Origin: Nitrospirillum iridis
GTDB lineage: Bacteria; Pseudomonadota; Alphaproteobacteria; Azospirillales; Azospirillaceae
DNA length: 64,000 nucleotides
NCBI RefSeq assembly: GCF_014205765.1
Contig: NZ_JACIIZ010000012.1
Span: forward strand, 1 to 64,000
Direction: 5' to 3'
Numbering within the stretch: the stretch's first letter is position 1; each line of letters starts with the position of its first letter. Below are positions 11,802 to 21,281 of this stretch, in pieces. The notes below the pieces were generated by a model that made no database searches, was not told where the DNA came from, and worked only from the letters and a program-made list of their open reading frames with translations. The translations under genes were made by a program, and so were the position numbers.

Positions 11802-13205
11802 ATGCCCGTCCGCGACCGCCTTGCCGCAACCCGCCTTCTATCCTCGGCCCTGTTGTCCCTCGTGCTGGCAGGCCCCGCTTGGGGTGCGCCGGTGACGCAG
11901 GAGGGGGCGGCGACACTGGCCCGGCTGGCGGAACAGCAGTTGACCAAGCCCGCCAACCCGCACAAGGGCGACAGCCTGCGCCTGACGTTGAATGGCCATG
12001 CCAGCGCCGTGCGCGACGGCGACCATTACCGGCTGAGCCTGCCGGGGGCGCAGTTGCACCTGGGTGACGACACCGTGCTGGACCTGGAAACCCTGGTGCT
12101 GGCCGTCACCCCCACGGCCGACGGCCATTGGGACGCCACCGGCGCCCTGCCCAGCCCCATGGGCGTGTTCGACGCCCAGGGCATGCGCATCGGTGAAGTG
12201 CGCCTGGGCAGCCAAGCGCTGCATGCCCGCTGGACCCCCGATTTCCAGACGGTGGACCTGCTGGACGCCAAGGCCACCGACATCCGCTTCGTCCCCCGGC
12301 CCGGCCATGGCGCCGTGCAGATGGACAATCTGACCGTGCGCTTCATGCCCGAGGCAGAGGCGCGCGGGCGGTGGAGCGGCCCGGTGCGGATGGAGGTGAA
12401 CAAGCTGGTGACGAAGACGCCGGACGGGGCTGAAGAGACCCGCCTGCTGCGCGGCCTGCTGGCCATCGACGTGACCGACTTCAACATGGCGCAGGGCGCC
12501 CTGCTGCGCGTGGGCGGCGGCACGGACACGGGACCGGCCGGCGCCGTGCTGTCGCGCATGAAGGGCACCTTCAGCCTGGACGGCTATGCCAGCCATGATG
12601 AGGAAGGCCGGCCTTATTCCCTGAAAAGCCTGAACGCCACCCTTACCGCCGACAGCATGGACGGCGACCACGGCGTCCTGGCGCTGGATTACACCCATCG
12701 GGGCCTGAGCAAGCCCGCCGCATCCGGCCAGGCCGACCCCATCCCCGACCGGGGCGACCTGCACCTGAAGATCACCGACCTGCCCGCCCGCACCCTGGCG
12801 GAGGCCGACTGGACCACCTTGCCGGCCGACGACAAGCACCGCAACCGGGCCATCAAGGAACGCACGCTGGCGGCCCTGGGCCAGGCCGGCAGCCATTTGA
12901 CCATCGACAAGCTGGACTTCCAGGCGCCGGACGCCGCCCTGGTGGGCAACGCCGCCCTGGCCTTCGACGCCGCCAACCCGCGCGGCCTGACGGGAACCCT
13001 GACCCTGCTGATGCGCGGCCTGGACCATCTGCCGGCCAACAGTGTCGGCAACGGCCCCATGCTGGGCTTCTTCGCCCTGCAATCGCTGGGCGCGCCGGAT
13101 GACAAGGGCCGCCGCTTCAGCCTGGATTTCCGCCCCGACGGCCATGTGAAGCTGAACGGCAGCGATGTCACCCTGCTGATGACCGGCCTGGCCAAGCTTC
13201 CCTGA
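11802..13205 (+). CDS. Secreted protein of unknown function, paralog of the next gene
   Basis: 467 aa. A Sec signal peptide (about residues 10-29, ending PAWGA) is followed by a long repetitive beta-rich sequence with alternating hydrophobic residues. The pattern recalls the DUF2125/DUF945 (YdgA-like) periplasmic proteins, but I do not recognise a defined family. The last part (ANPRGLTGTLTLLMRGLDHL, then FALQSLGAP and RYxLxL/RRFSLDF) recurs in the next gene, so the two are tandem paralogs. GGGAA precedes the ATG by 8 nt. The function is unknown; an envelope location is inferred from the signal peptide. Confidence 0.7.
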   Translation: MPVRDRLAATRLLSSALLSLVLAGPAWGAPVTQEGAATLARLAEQQLTKPANPHKGDSLRLTLNGHASAVRDGDHYRLSLPGAQLHLGDDTVLDLETLVLAVTPTADGHWDATGALPSPMGVFDAQGMRIGEVRLGSQALHARWTPDFQTVDLLDAKATDIRFVPRPGHGAVQMDNLTVRFMPEAEARGRWSGPVRMEVNKLVTKTPDGAEETRLLRGLLAIDVTDFNMAQGALLRVGGGTDTGPAGAVLSRMKGTFSLDGYASHDEEGRPYSLKSLNATLTADSMDGDHGVLALDYTHRGLSKPAASGQADPIPDRGDLHLKITDLPARTLAEADWTTLPADDKHRNRAIKERTLAALGQAGSHLTIDKLDFQAPDAALVGNAALAFDAANPRGLTGTLTLLMRGLDHLPANSVGNGPMLGFFALQSLGAPDDKGRRFSLDFRPDGHVKLNGSDVTLLMTGLAKLP

Positions 13206-13248
13206 TACGTTGTGTGGACGCCCCCGCTTGAACAAGGTGGCGGTGCGA

Positions 13249-13325
13249 GATTTCCGGAGAGCCGAAGGCGGACGGAGAGCGAGGATCGGCCAAGCCGCCG
13301 GGGGATGCGGCAGGCCGCCGCATCC
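13249..13325 (-). repeat. Dispersed hairpin repeat, degenerate copy (copy 5)
   Basis: Read on the minus strand, it has the same order of blocks as the other copies: a GC-rich arm around a CATCC loop, then TTGGC, TCCTCG, TCCGTCCGC, CGG and CCGGAAA. Similarity is clear in the middle but the arms have decayed. It lies in the 200-bp gap between the two tandem secreted paralogs. Confidence 0.45.
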
Positions 13326-13406
13326 TTCGCCCGGACGAAAATCCTTCCCTGAATGCACGCATGCGGGCAAGACAGATGCATTTCTGTCTGTCTCGTGCGG
13401 AGCATC

Positions 13407-15071
13407 ATGGCACGCCATCGTCCTTTCTTCGCCCGCGTGGTCCCGGCCTTGCTGACGGCGGTCATCATGGCGCCCGCCTTCACCATGCCGGCGCGGGCCG
13501 CCGCCCCGGCCACGCAGACGGCGGCTGACGCCTTGGCACAGCGCATCAACGACCAGCTGCGCGGCAATCCGCCCGCGCCCGGAAGCCGAATGGGGCTGAC
13601 GGCTGGTACCGCCAGCGTCACGGCGGAAGGGGATCACTACGTCCTGACCCTGACTGGCATGGAGTTCGGCATCCCCTTCGGAATGGGCACCATGGCGGGG
13701 GCGCCCGCCGGTTCGCCCGCAGAAACAGGAAAAACGAAGGACGGCGCCGCTGCCCCCCATCCCACACAGGTGGGCACCACGGTGCGTGCCGGCACCATCA
13801 CCGTGACGCTGCGGCCGGGCGCCCATGGCAACCTGGTCGGGGACGGCATCCTGCCATCAACCATAACCATGAGCAGCTGGGCCGGCGATTCCGACGGCCG
13901 GATCTTCCTGGGACACCCCTACCTGCACCTCACCTTGCGCCGGGATTCCCGCGCGATCGACACCGCCGACCTGTCGGCCAGCGACGTGCGTTTCCACGAT
14001 GGCCACGACATCCTGATTCTGAGCCTGGGGTCCCTTGCCGCCCATTGGGTCATGGACAACACGCGGGCCGTGAATAACACGGATCCGAACCGGCTGGAGA
14101 TCAACGACCTTACATTCTATGCCAGCGCCATCTCGGCCGACGCACCGCACCCTTGGTTGCACTTGGATCACCAGACCCTGCTGAGCACCCGCGCGGCTGT
14201 GGCCACGCCCGACCCGGCCAACCTCCTGCGACTCCCCATGCCGGCCAACGCCACGGCGCGCGCCGACCTGCAGGGACTGACCGTCATGTCCCAAGCCACA
14301 CCCGGCACCCCACCACGCACGACCTTCCTCATGAAGGCCGCCTCGCTTGAATTGGATGAAAAGGGAATGACCGGCGATCGGGCAACCATCGTCCTTGGCG
14401 TGCACCACGAGGGCCTGACGCTGCCCCCACCCGGCACGCCCGTTCCCGCGCCCCCGCAAAGCGTGGGTCCTGGGGCGTCCGCCCCGTCGGCCGAGACCGC
14501 CCCCCACCCGCAAGCGGGCATGGCCCCCCTGATCCCCACCAGCGCCAGGGTGCACCTGACCGTGACCGATGTTCCCTTCCGCACCCTCCTGAACACGTCG
14601 GTGGAGTTGAACGCCACCCCGCCGGCCACCATGGCCGAGCAGCAGGCGCGCAGCTTGGCCGTGATGCAGCGTAGCCTGAAGGCCTTGGGCCAGGCGCATA
14701 CCCGGTTGGCCATCGACGGCCTGGACCTGCAGTCGTCCACCCTGGCGTTGGCCGGCACCGGCGCCTTCCTGTTCGATGAGGCCTCGCCCTGGGGCATCAT
14801 CGGCACGTTGAGCCTGGTGCTGCGCCAGTTGTCACCTGGAGAGGGGACAGAGCGCACCCCCCTGGCCATGGCCGCCATGCTTCAGGCCCTGGGCGCGCCG
14901 GGTAAGGATGAGAAAGGCCAGGCCATCCACCGCTATCTCCTGGAACTGGACAAGGCCGGCCACATGCTGATGAACGGGCGGGACATGTCCCAGCCCGTGC
15001 AGATCAAGCCGGCTGGCCCCCGCCCCGCCGCTCCGCCCCCGGTACACCCTGCGGGCGCCACCCCCGGCTGA
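13407..15071 (+). CDS. Secreted protein of unknown function, paralog of the preceding gene
   Basis: 554 aa. A clear signal peptide (about residues 8-32, ending PARAA) and a beta-rich body. It shares with its neighbour the opening pattern (TAxALAQRINDQL, then VTAEGDHYVLTLTGME) and the closing pattern (SPWGIIGTLSLVLRQL, MLQALGAPGKDEKG, YLLELDKAGHMLMNG). It is longer because of Pro/Ala-rich inserts (about 110-130 and 350-385) and a Pro-rich tail. I take ATG 13407 with GGAG 5 nt upstream instead of the earlier in-frame ATG at 13353. The family and role are unknown; gene duplication is inferred. Confidence 0.7.
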   Translation: MARHRPFFARVVPALLTAVIMAPAFTMPARAAAPATQTAADALAQRINDQLRGNPPAPGSRMGLTAGTASVTAEGDHYVLTLTGMEFGIPFGMGTMAGAPAGSPAETGKTKDGAAAPHPTQVGTTVRAGTITVTLRPGAHGNLVGDGILPSTITMSSWAGDSDGRIFLGHPYLHLTLRRDSRAIDTADLSASDVRFHDGHDILILSLGSLAAHWVMDNTRAVNNTDPNRLEINDLTFYASAISADAPHPWLHLDHQTLLSTRAAVATPDPANLLRLPMPANATARADLQGLTVMSQATPGTPPRTTFLMKAASLELDEKGMTGDRATIVLGVHHEGLTLPPPGTPVPAPPQSVGPGASAPSAETAPHPQAGMAPLIPTSARVHLTVTDVPFRTLLNTSVELNATPPATMAEQQARSLAVMQRSLKALGQAHTRLAIDGLDLQSSTLALAGTGAFLFDEASPWGIIGTLSLVLRQLSPGEGTERTPLAMAAMLQALGAPGKDEKGQAIHRYLLELDKAGHMLMNGRDMSQPVQIKPAGPRPAAPPPVHPAGATPG

Positions 15072-15085
15072 AATAAAAAATACAC

Positions 15086-15114
15086 TTACATTCCATCCCC
15101 TTGGGGCATAACTC
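15086..15114 (+). promoter_or_regulatory. Possible promoter upstream of the 15192 gene
   Basis: TTACAT (15086-15091) and TAACTC (15109-15114) are separated by 17 bp in an unusually AT-rich patch just after the preceding stop. The predicted start near 15121 leaves about a 70-nt leader. Confidence 0.35.
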
Positions 15115-15191
15115 TTCCCGGCTCTGACGAACGGCGATAGATCGCTGTTTTTGTTCAGGAAAATACCCGGTAAGAAGAGAGAGCGGCCAAC

Positions 15192-16193
15192 GTGGCGGAA
15201 ATTGATATCTCCATCGTCATCGTGGCCGTGGCGTCATTCCTGTGCGCACTGGGCTGCGGGCTCCTGTTCCATGATCATCCGATCTGGAAGTGGATCGACA
15301 TCGTCTATTATTCCCTGAGCGTATTCGGCGTGATCCTGCTGTTCGTGTCGGAAGACCTGAACCGCGCCATGCTGAAAATCCAGGAGAAGGAGCGGGACAT
15401 CGACCGGCACTGGGCCGCCCTTTCCGGCGGTGGCCTGCCGACATCGCCGCTGTTGACCCCATCCTCCCCCGACCATTGGCGCGCCAGTTACGAGGCGCTG
15501 AAAGCCGAACAGGATCTGGGGGAGTTGTGCCGCCAGGCGCCCAGCCTGGACTGCGCGCCCCACACCAGCCACGCCACCTTCATCAACCGTGACTTCCAGC
15601 GCTTCGACGCCGCCCTGGCCACCGTACCGGCCGACCGGGCGCGCAAGGAGGAGGATTTCTGCCAGAGGGCCTATCAGTTGGTGGACCATCTGGCCCTGAA
15701 CGGCGGCGTGGGCACCGACGGCTACGCCCTGGTGAAGCAGTGGCTGCTGGCGGCGGAGCGCTATGAGGCCTCGGCCCTGGAAACCGCCGCGCTGGCGGAA
15801 GCCATCGGCGCCAGCCATGACCGCATCCTGGCCGCCGCCCCCACGGAGAAATACGCCGCCGTGGAAAAGCTGCTGGGCTCGGAAGGGACGTTCGCGGAGG
15901 AACTGTTCACCCTGCTGTCCTTCTGCGCCGCGCGCCCGGCCGACGCCACCGCCAAGCAGCACCATATCGACCTGCTGCAATCCGTGAAGGAAGCCCGGCA
16001 TGAAACACCGCCGGAGGTGCAACAGGCCATCCGCGAGGCGGAACAACTGGCCACAGCCACCTTGCCGCAACGGCTGTCGCGTTTCATCCGCCTGAACCTG
16101 TGGCCCTTCATCCTGACGCTGGCCCTGGCCGGCAAGTTCGGCAAGGCCGTATCGGGCTTCGGCGGCCTGCGGCGGTACCGTGTGTCGGCTTAG
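15192..16193 (+). CDS. Membrane protein of unknown function
   Basis: 333 aa. Two membrane segments at the N-terminus (about residues 6-25 and 36-53), a long soluble helical domain (about 60-300) and a third hydrophobic stretch near the C-terminus (about 302-320). No catalytic motif or known family is visible. The start is GTG at 15192 behind AGAGAGAG. Its 3' end overlaps the stop of convergent pcm by 4 bp. The soluble part would lie between membrane anchors at both ends, an architecture seen in scaffold or sensor proteins, but that is only a guess. Confidence 0.65.
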   Translation: MAEIDISIVIVAVASFLCALGCGLLFHDHPIWKWIDIVYYSLSVFGVILLFVSEDLNRAMLKIQEKERDIDRHWAALSGGGLPTSPLLTPSSPDHWRASYEALKAEQDLGELCRQAPSLDCAPHTSHATFINRDFQRFDAALATVPADRARKEEDFCQRAYQLVDHLALNGGVGTDGYALVKQWLLAAERYEASALETAALAEAIGASHDRILAAAPTEKYAAVEKLLGSEGTFAEELFTLLSFCAARPADATAKQHHIDLLQSVKEARHETPPEVQQAIREAEQLATATLPQRLSRFIRLNLWPFILTLALAGKFGKAVSGFGGLRRYRVSA

Positions 16194-16897
16194 CGCTTAT
16201 CCACCATGGGCACAAACGCGACGGCCAGCAGCGGGCGTTCACGCACGCGGCCGTCGCGCCCCTTTTCCACCAGGCACAACTGTTGCGGCCCGTCCACCGG
16301 CCCCACGGGCAGCAGCAGCCGGCCGCCGGGCCCCAGCTGGTCCACCAGGGCCGGCGGCACGGACGGGGCGGCGCAGGCCGCGAGGATGGCGTCGAAGGGG
16401 GCGGCCTCGGGCCAGCCGTCATGGCCATCGGCCACCCGGATGGTCACGCCGGTGAGGCCCAAGGCCCGCAGCCGCCGCTCCGCCGCCCGCGCCAGGTCCG
16501 CGATCACCTCCAGCCCAAAGACCCGGGCGCCCAGGCGCGCCAACACCGCCGTCTGGTAGCCGGAGCCGACACCGACCTCCAACACCCGGTCACCCACCCG
16601 GATGTCCAGCAATTCGGTCATCAGCGCCACCAGCGAGGGTTGGGAGAGCGTCTGGCCCGCCGCCAGCGGCAGCACCTGGTCACGGTAGGCGTCAGCCGCC
16701 CATTCGGGCGGGGTGAACAGTTCCCGGGGGACGGCTGTCAGCGCTTCGGCGACCCGGGGGCCCAAGGCGGGCAGGCCCAGGGGACGTTCCGCCGCCATGC
16801 GCCTCTCGATGGTGGCCACCAGGGCCTCACGCTCCGCCCGCCGCGCCGCCATGTCCACCGGCGGGACCTTCCGTACGCCGCGTCCAAACCACGCCAT
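16190..16897 (-). CDS. pcm: Protein-L-isoaspartate O-methyltransferase
   Basis: 235 aa. The family signature is complete: PRELFTPPEWAADAYRDQVLPL, then TLSQPSLVALM, and the SAM motif VLEVGVGSGYQTAVLA, followed by GPGGRLLLPVG. The enzyme methylates isoaspartyl residues to start repair of aged proteins in the cytoplasm. I choose ATG 16897 (MAWFGRGV) behind GGGGGCGAG; the longer frame to 17017 lacks a ribosome site and would run into the htpG promoter. Its divergent neighbour htpG is also a protein-damage gene. Confidence 0.93.
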   Translation of the reverse strand: MAWFGRGVRKVPPVDMAARRAEREALVATIERRMAAERPLGLPALGPRVAEALTAVPRELFTPPEWAADAYRDQVLPLAAGQTLSQPSLVALMTELLDIRVGDRVLEVGVGSGYQTAVLARLGARVFGLEVIADLARAAERRLRALGLTGVTIRVADGHDGWPEAAPFDAILAACAAPSVPPALVDQLGPGGRLLLPVGPVDGPQQLCLVEKGRDGRVRERPLLAVAFVPMVDKR

Positions 16898-16962
16898 GAC
16901 TCGCCCCCGGTAGCAGGGCGCCCCTGGGACACCCGGTTTTCGCGTCCACCCCAACGGAGGGG

Positions 16963-16991
16963 CTTGCGTCCAGCGTGCCGGCCCCTCATAT
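16963..16991 (+). promoter_or_regulatory. RpoH (sigma-32) heat-shock promoter of htpG
   Basis: CTTGCGT (16963-16969) and CCTCATAT (16984-16991) are separated by 14 bp, the same spacing and nearly the same boxes as the clpB promoter at 5730. The predicted start near 16998 leaves a leader of about 98 nt. Confidence 0.75.
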
Positions 16992-17095
16992 CGGGGCGCG
17001 TCGGCCGGCCCATCCATGGGCGGCCGGCGGAACCAGGTTCACCACGTCGGCGGCGCCGCGACCGGGCCGCCCAGAAAAGAGGACGGAACACGCCC

Positions 17096-18988
17096 ATGAG
17101 TGAGGAGAAACTCAGCTTCCAGGCCGAAGTCTCCCGGCTGCTGGATATCGTCGCGCATTCGCTGTATTCGGAAAAGGAGGTCTTCCTGCGGGAATTGATC
17201 TCCAACGCCTCTGATGCCTGCGACAAGCTGCGCTACGCCTCCCTGACCCAGCCGGACCTGACGGCCGGGGACGCCAATTTCCGCATCACCCTGACGCCCG
17301 ACAGCGCCGCCCGCACCCTGACCGTCGCCGACAACGGCGTCGGCATGAACCGGGACGACCTGGTGGAGAACCTGGGCACCATCGCCCGTTCAGGCACCGC
17401 CAACTTCATGGCCGCCCTGGCCCAGAAGGCCGAGGCCAAGAAGGACGGCGACAAGGACATGTCGCTGATCGGCCAGTTCGGCGTGGGCTTCTATTCCGCC
17501 TTCATGGTCGCCAGCGAGGTCGAGGTCTATTCCCGCAAGGCGGGTGAGGAGCAGGGCTGGCGCTGGGCGTCGGACGGCAAGGGCGCCTTCACCGTGGGCC
17601 CGTCGGATGACGCGCCGGCGCGCGGCAGCCGCATCGTCCTGCATCTGCGCGACGGCGAGGATGATTACCTGCAGACCTACCGCCTGCAGACCATCGTCAA
17701 GAAGTACAGCGACCACATCAGCATCCCCGTGCTGATCGGTGACGAGGAGAAGCCGGCCAACGCCGCCTCCGCCCTGTGGACCCGGTCCAAGAGCGAGATC
17801 ACGGCCGAGCAGTACAAGGAATTCTACCACCATGTCGGCCACGGCTTCGACGATCCGTGGCTGACCCTGCACTGGCGCGCGGAAGGCGTGCTGGAATACA
17901 CCAACCTGCTGTTCATCCCCGAGGCCAAGCCCTTCGACCTGTTCGAGCCGGAGCGCAAGCACCGGGTGAAGCTGTATGTCCGCCGCGTGTTCATCACCGA
18001 GGGACCGGAGGGCCTGATCCCGGCCTATCTGCGCTTCCTGCGCGGCGTGGTCGATTCGGAAGACCTGCCGCTGAACGTCAGCCGCGAGATGCTGCAGCAC
18101 AATCCCATGCTGGCCAAGATGCGCACCGGCATCGCCAAGCGCGTGCTGGGCGACCTGGCCCGCAAGGCGGACGATCCGGAGGCGAAGGCCGACTACGCCC
18201 GCTTCTGGGAGAACTTCGGCGCCGTGCTGAAGGAAGGCCTGTATGAGGAGCGGGAGCAGCGCGACAGCCTGCTGAAACTGCTGCGGGCCCATTCCACCCA
18301 TGGGGACGACCTGGTCAGCCTGGAAGACTATGTCGGCCGCATGAAGCCGGGCCAGGACGCCATCTACTACATCACCGGCGAGGACAAGGCGGCGCTGGCC
18401 CGCAGCCCGCACCTGGAAGGCTTCCGCGCCAAGGGCGTCGAGGTCCTGTTCCTGACCGACGCGGTGGATGAGTTCTGGCTGCAGTCCGTCACCCAGTACA
18501 AGGACCACGCCTTCAAGTCCGTTACCCGTGGCGGCGCCGACCTCGCCAACGTCACGGCCGAGGACAAGGCCGATGAGACGCCCAAGGCGCCGGAGGACAG
18601 CGTGGCCGACCTGGTGGCGCTGGCCAAGCTGACCCTGGGCGACGCGGTCAAGGACGTGCGCACGTCCGAGCGCCTGCGCGAAAGCGCTGTCTGCCTGGTG
18701 GCGGACGAGGGCGACATGGATATCCACCTGGAGCGCATGCTGAAGGCCCACAAGCGGCTGGACGAGGCCTCAAAGCGCATCCTGGAGGTCAACCCCGGCC
18801 ACCCGCTGATCCGCCGCCTGGCCGACCTGGCCAAGGCCAACGGCGCCGGCGGGGAAAAGGGCGAGGCCCTGGCCGACGCCGCCTGGCTGTTGCTGGACCA
18901 GGCGCGAATCCTGGAGGGCGAGGCCCTGCCGGATCCGGTGGCCTTCGCCCGGCGCCTGGCCCTGTTCGTGGAGAAGGGCCTGGCCTAA
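17096..18988 (+). CDS. htpG: Molecular chaperone HtpG (bacterial Hsp90)
   Basis: 630 aa, the usual length. The GHKL ATPase domain begins with ETREFQAE-like SFQAEVSRLLDIVAHSLYS, then FLRELISNASDACDKLR, DNGVGM and GQFGVGFYSAFMV. The middle domain and the C-terminal dimerisation domain follow without gaps. It is a cytosolic ATP-dependent chaperone. ATG 17096 has GAGGACGGA upstream. A heat-shock promoter precedes it and a strong terminator follows, so it is monocistronic. Confidence 0.98.
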   Translation: MSEEKLSFQAEVSRLLDIVAHSLYSEKEVFLRELISNASDACDKLRYASLTQPDLTAGDANFRITLTPDSAARTLTVADNGVGMNRDDLVENLGTIARSGTANFMAALAQKAEAKKDGDKDMSLIGQFGVGFYSAFMVASEVEVYSRKAGEEQGWRWASDGKGAFTVGPSDDAPARGSRIVLHLRDGEDDYLQTYRLQTIVKKYSDHISIPVLIGDEEKPANAASALWTRSKSEITAEQYKEFYHHVGHGFDDPWLTLHWRAEGVLEYTNLLFIPEAKPFDLFEPERKHRVKLYVRRVFITEGPEGLIPAYLRFLRGVVDSEDLPLNVSREMLQHNPMLAKMRTGIAKRVLGDLARKADDPEAKADYARFWENFGAVLKEGLYEEREQRDSLLKLLRAHSTHGDDLVSLEDYVGRMKPGQDAIYYITGEDKAALARSPHLEGFRAKGVEVLFLTDAVDEFWLQSVTQYKDHAFKSVTRGGADLANVTAEDKADETPKAPEDSVADLVALAKLTLGDAVKDVRTSERLRESAVCLVADEGDMDIHLERMLKAHKRLDEASKRILEVNPGHPLIRRLADLAKANGAGGEKGEALADAAWLLLDQARILEGEALPDPVAFARRLALFVEKGLA

Positions 18989-19021
18989 AAGGTCGGCGCC
19001 TTCAGTTAATTCACCCTTCAT

Positions 19022-19063
19022 CCATGCCCCGCGCGGAACTCCGTCGCGGGGCATGGCGTTTTT
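19022..19063 (+). terminator. Rho-independent terminator of htpG
   Basis: A 12-bp perfect stem CCATGCCCCGCG/CGCGGGGCATGG (19022-19033 and 19045-19056) with an 11-nt loop is followed by CGTTTTT. Confidence 0.88.
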
Positions 19064-19298
19064 GCAACGGCTGGGGGCTGTCAAGGTCCCCGCGCGTCGC
19101 ACGGAACAGTTTCGCCCTTTTATTGCCGCTAACTGCTGGCATAGTCCGCAGCCGGTTGGATGGCGATCCTGGCATCGCTGTCAGGCCAGTGCGGCTGCAC
19201 GGGGGGCACCCTTGCCGTCGTTGACGTGGGTGATCCCGGGACATCTCCCGGGGCCCGGGTTTGTGAGCCCCGGGTTCGTGAGCCAAGGCGGGGTTTGT

Positions 19299-21281
19299 AT
19301 GGGGTCGTCGAGGGGGGCAGTCGCCCTGAATGACCGGAACGCGGGAACGCGGCATCCGGGTATGCGCATGAGGGGAGCCGCCCCCGCCCTGTGGATCGCC
19401 GCGGCCCTGCTGCTATCGCCCCTGCCCGGACAGGCGCGCGACCTGGCCGACGTGATGAAGGACCGCTTTCCGGTGCCGGAGCAGGCCCAGGCGACACCGG
19501 ACGACAGCGACCAGACGGTGCTGGCCCGCTTTTATCGCGCCCGGGGGCTGAAACCCCTGTGGATCGGGCAGGGCGCCGCCAACGCCGGCGCCCGCGCGGT
19601 GCTGACCGTGCTGTCCCACGCCGATGAGGACGGGCTGAACCCCAACGATTACGCCGCGGCGTCCCTGACGGCCCAGGAAGAGCGTCTGGACACGGCGGAG
19701 GCCCAGGCCGCCTTCGAATCCGGGCTCAGCCTGGCGCTGATCCACTACGCCAGCGACGTGTCCGTGGGCCGAATCATCCCCACCCTGGCCGATCCGGAAC
19801 TGGTCATCGAACGGCCGCCTTTCGACCGCGCCCAGCTGCTGTCGGGCGTGGCGGCGGCCCCTGACCTGACGGCCCTGCTGGCCGGCCTGCCCCCCCAGCG
19901 GCCGGAGTACAAGGCGCTGAAGGCGGCGCTGGCCCACTATCGCCAGATGAAGGCCGCCGGCGGCTGGCCCACCATTCCGCCGGCACCCAAGGCGCCCCCC
20001 CTTCCACCGCCTGGCCCAGCCGACGCCACCAACGGCGAACCGGCGCCCAAAGCCGAAAAGACCAGCGACACGCTGAAGCCGGGCATGACCGACCCCCGCG
20101 TCACGGCACTGCGCGCCCGCCTGGTCGCCACGGGCGAGGCCAAGCCCCTGCCCAGCCCGCTGCCCAAGGGCGTGAACCCGGACCTTTATGACGACGCGCT
20201 GGCGTCGGCGGTGAAGGAGTTCCAACGCCGCCAGGGACAGGAACCGGACGGCGCCATCGGCCGCCGCACCCTGTGGGAACTGAACGCGACGGTGGACCAG
20301 CGCATCAACCAGATCATCGTCAACATGGAACGCTGGCGGTGGGAGCGGGAAGCGGCGGACCAGCCCTATCTGGTGGTCAACCTGGCCGACTACACCCTGT
20401 CGCTGATGCGGGGCATGGACGTGCTGACCACCATGCGCGTGGTGGTGGGGGCGCCCTTCGCCCGCACGCCGGTCTTCACCGGCAATATGAGCTATATGGA
20501 ACTGAACCCCTACTGGTACGTGCCGACCAAGATCGCCCGCGAAGAGATTCTGCCCAAGCAGAAGAAGGACCACAGCTACGTGGTCAAGAACCACTACACC
20601 CTGCTGTCGGGGTGGACGGCGGACGCGGTGCCGGTGGACCCCAGCAGCATCAACTGGGCCACGGTGACCGAACGCAACTTCCATTGGCGCGTGCGCCAGG
20701 ACGCGGGCAATGACAACTCGCTGGGCCGCATCAAGTTCATGTTCCCCAACAAGTTCGACGTCTACCTGCACGACACGCCGTCCAAACGGCTGTTCGACCG
20801 GGCGGTGCGTTCGTTCAGCCATGGCTGTATCCGGGTGCAGGATCCCCCGGCCCTGGCCCTGGCCGTCCTGGCGCTGACCAACACCCCGGGCTGGCCCGAG
20901 GAAAGGCTGCGGGCGGAAATCGGCGGCGACAGCCTGAAGCACCAGACGATTCACCTCAAGAATCGGCTGCCGGTGCACATCACCTACCTCACCACCGTCA
21001 CCGACCCCGACGGCAGCGTCGATTTCCGCACCGACATTTACGGACGCGACGCCCGTGTGCTGGCCGCCCTGAACGGCCCCCGCCCGCGCAAGCCCGTGGT
21101 GCCGGCCCCGACCCAGCCGGCGGCCCCCACCCCCGGCAGCGCGCCCAACGCGGCGCCGGCGGCGGCATCGGGCGACACGCCGAAAGCGCCAGCGGTTCCA
21201 ACACCTTCGGTGCCGGCGCCCCGCACGGGGGCCGCCCCCGCGCAAGCCCCCGCCCCGGCCAACGCCAACCCGGCACGGTGA
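19299..21281 (+). CDS. L,D-transpeptidase, YcbB/LdtD type
   Basis: 660 aa. A signal sequence (about residues 25-45) precedes the transpeptidase scaffold domain (VLARFYRARGLKPLWI, NDYAAASL), a peptidoglycan-binding part (LYDDALASAVKEFQRRQG) and the YkuD catalytic domain with FSHGCIRV, catalytic Cys at about residue 510. The family makes 3-3 cross-links in periplasmic peptidoglycan. A Pro/Ala-rich tail of about 70 residues follows the catalytic domain. I choose ATG 19299 (AAGGCGGGG upstream); ATG 19362 is an alternative, and the open frame back to 19053 overlaps the htpG terminator and is rejected. Confidence 0.92.
   Translation: MGSSRGAVALNDRNAGTRHPGMRMRGAAPALWIAAALLLSPLPGQARDLADVMKDRFPVPEQAQATPDDSDQTVLARFYRARGLKPLWIGQGAANAGARAVLTVLSHADEDGLNPNDYAAASLTAQEERLDTAEAQAAFESGLSLALIHYASDVSVGRIIPTLADPELVIERPPFDRAQLLSGVAAAPDLTALLAGLPPQRPEYKALKAALAHYRQMKAAGGWPTIPPAPKAPPLPPPGPADATNGEPAPKAEKTSDTLKPGMTDPRVTALRARLVATGEAKPLPSPLPKGVNPDLYDDALASAVKEFQRRQGQEPDGAIGRRTLWELNATVDQRINQIIVNMERWRWEREAADQPYLVVNLADYTLSLMRGMDVLTTMRVVVGAPFARTPVFTGNMSYMELNPYWYVPTKIAREEILPKQKKDHSYVVKNHYTLLSGWTADAVPVDPSSINWATVTERNFHWRVRQDAGNDNSLGRIKFMFPNKFDVYLHDTPSKRLFDRAVRSFSHGCIRVQDPPALALAVLALTNTPGWPEERLRAEIGGDSLKHQTIHLKNRLPVHITYLTTVTDPDGSVDFRTDIYGRDARVLAALNGPRPRKPVVPAPTQPAAPTPGSAPNAAPAAASGDTPKAPAVPTPSVPAPRTGAAPAQAPAPANANPAR

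Noticed and set aside
16100-17095. Upstream extension of the htpG frame by over 300 codons
   Set aside because: It is antisense to pcm and would include the htpG promoter; HtpG itself starts at 17096 with normal length.
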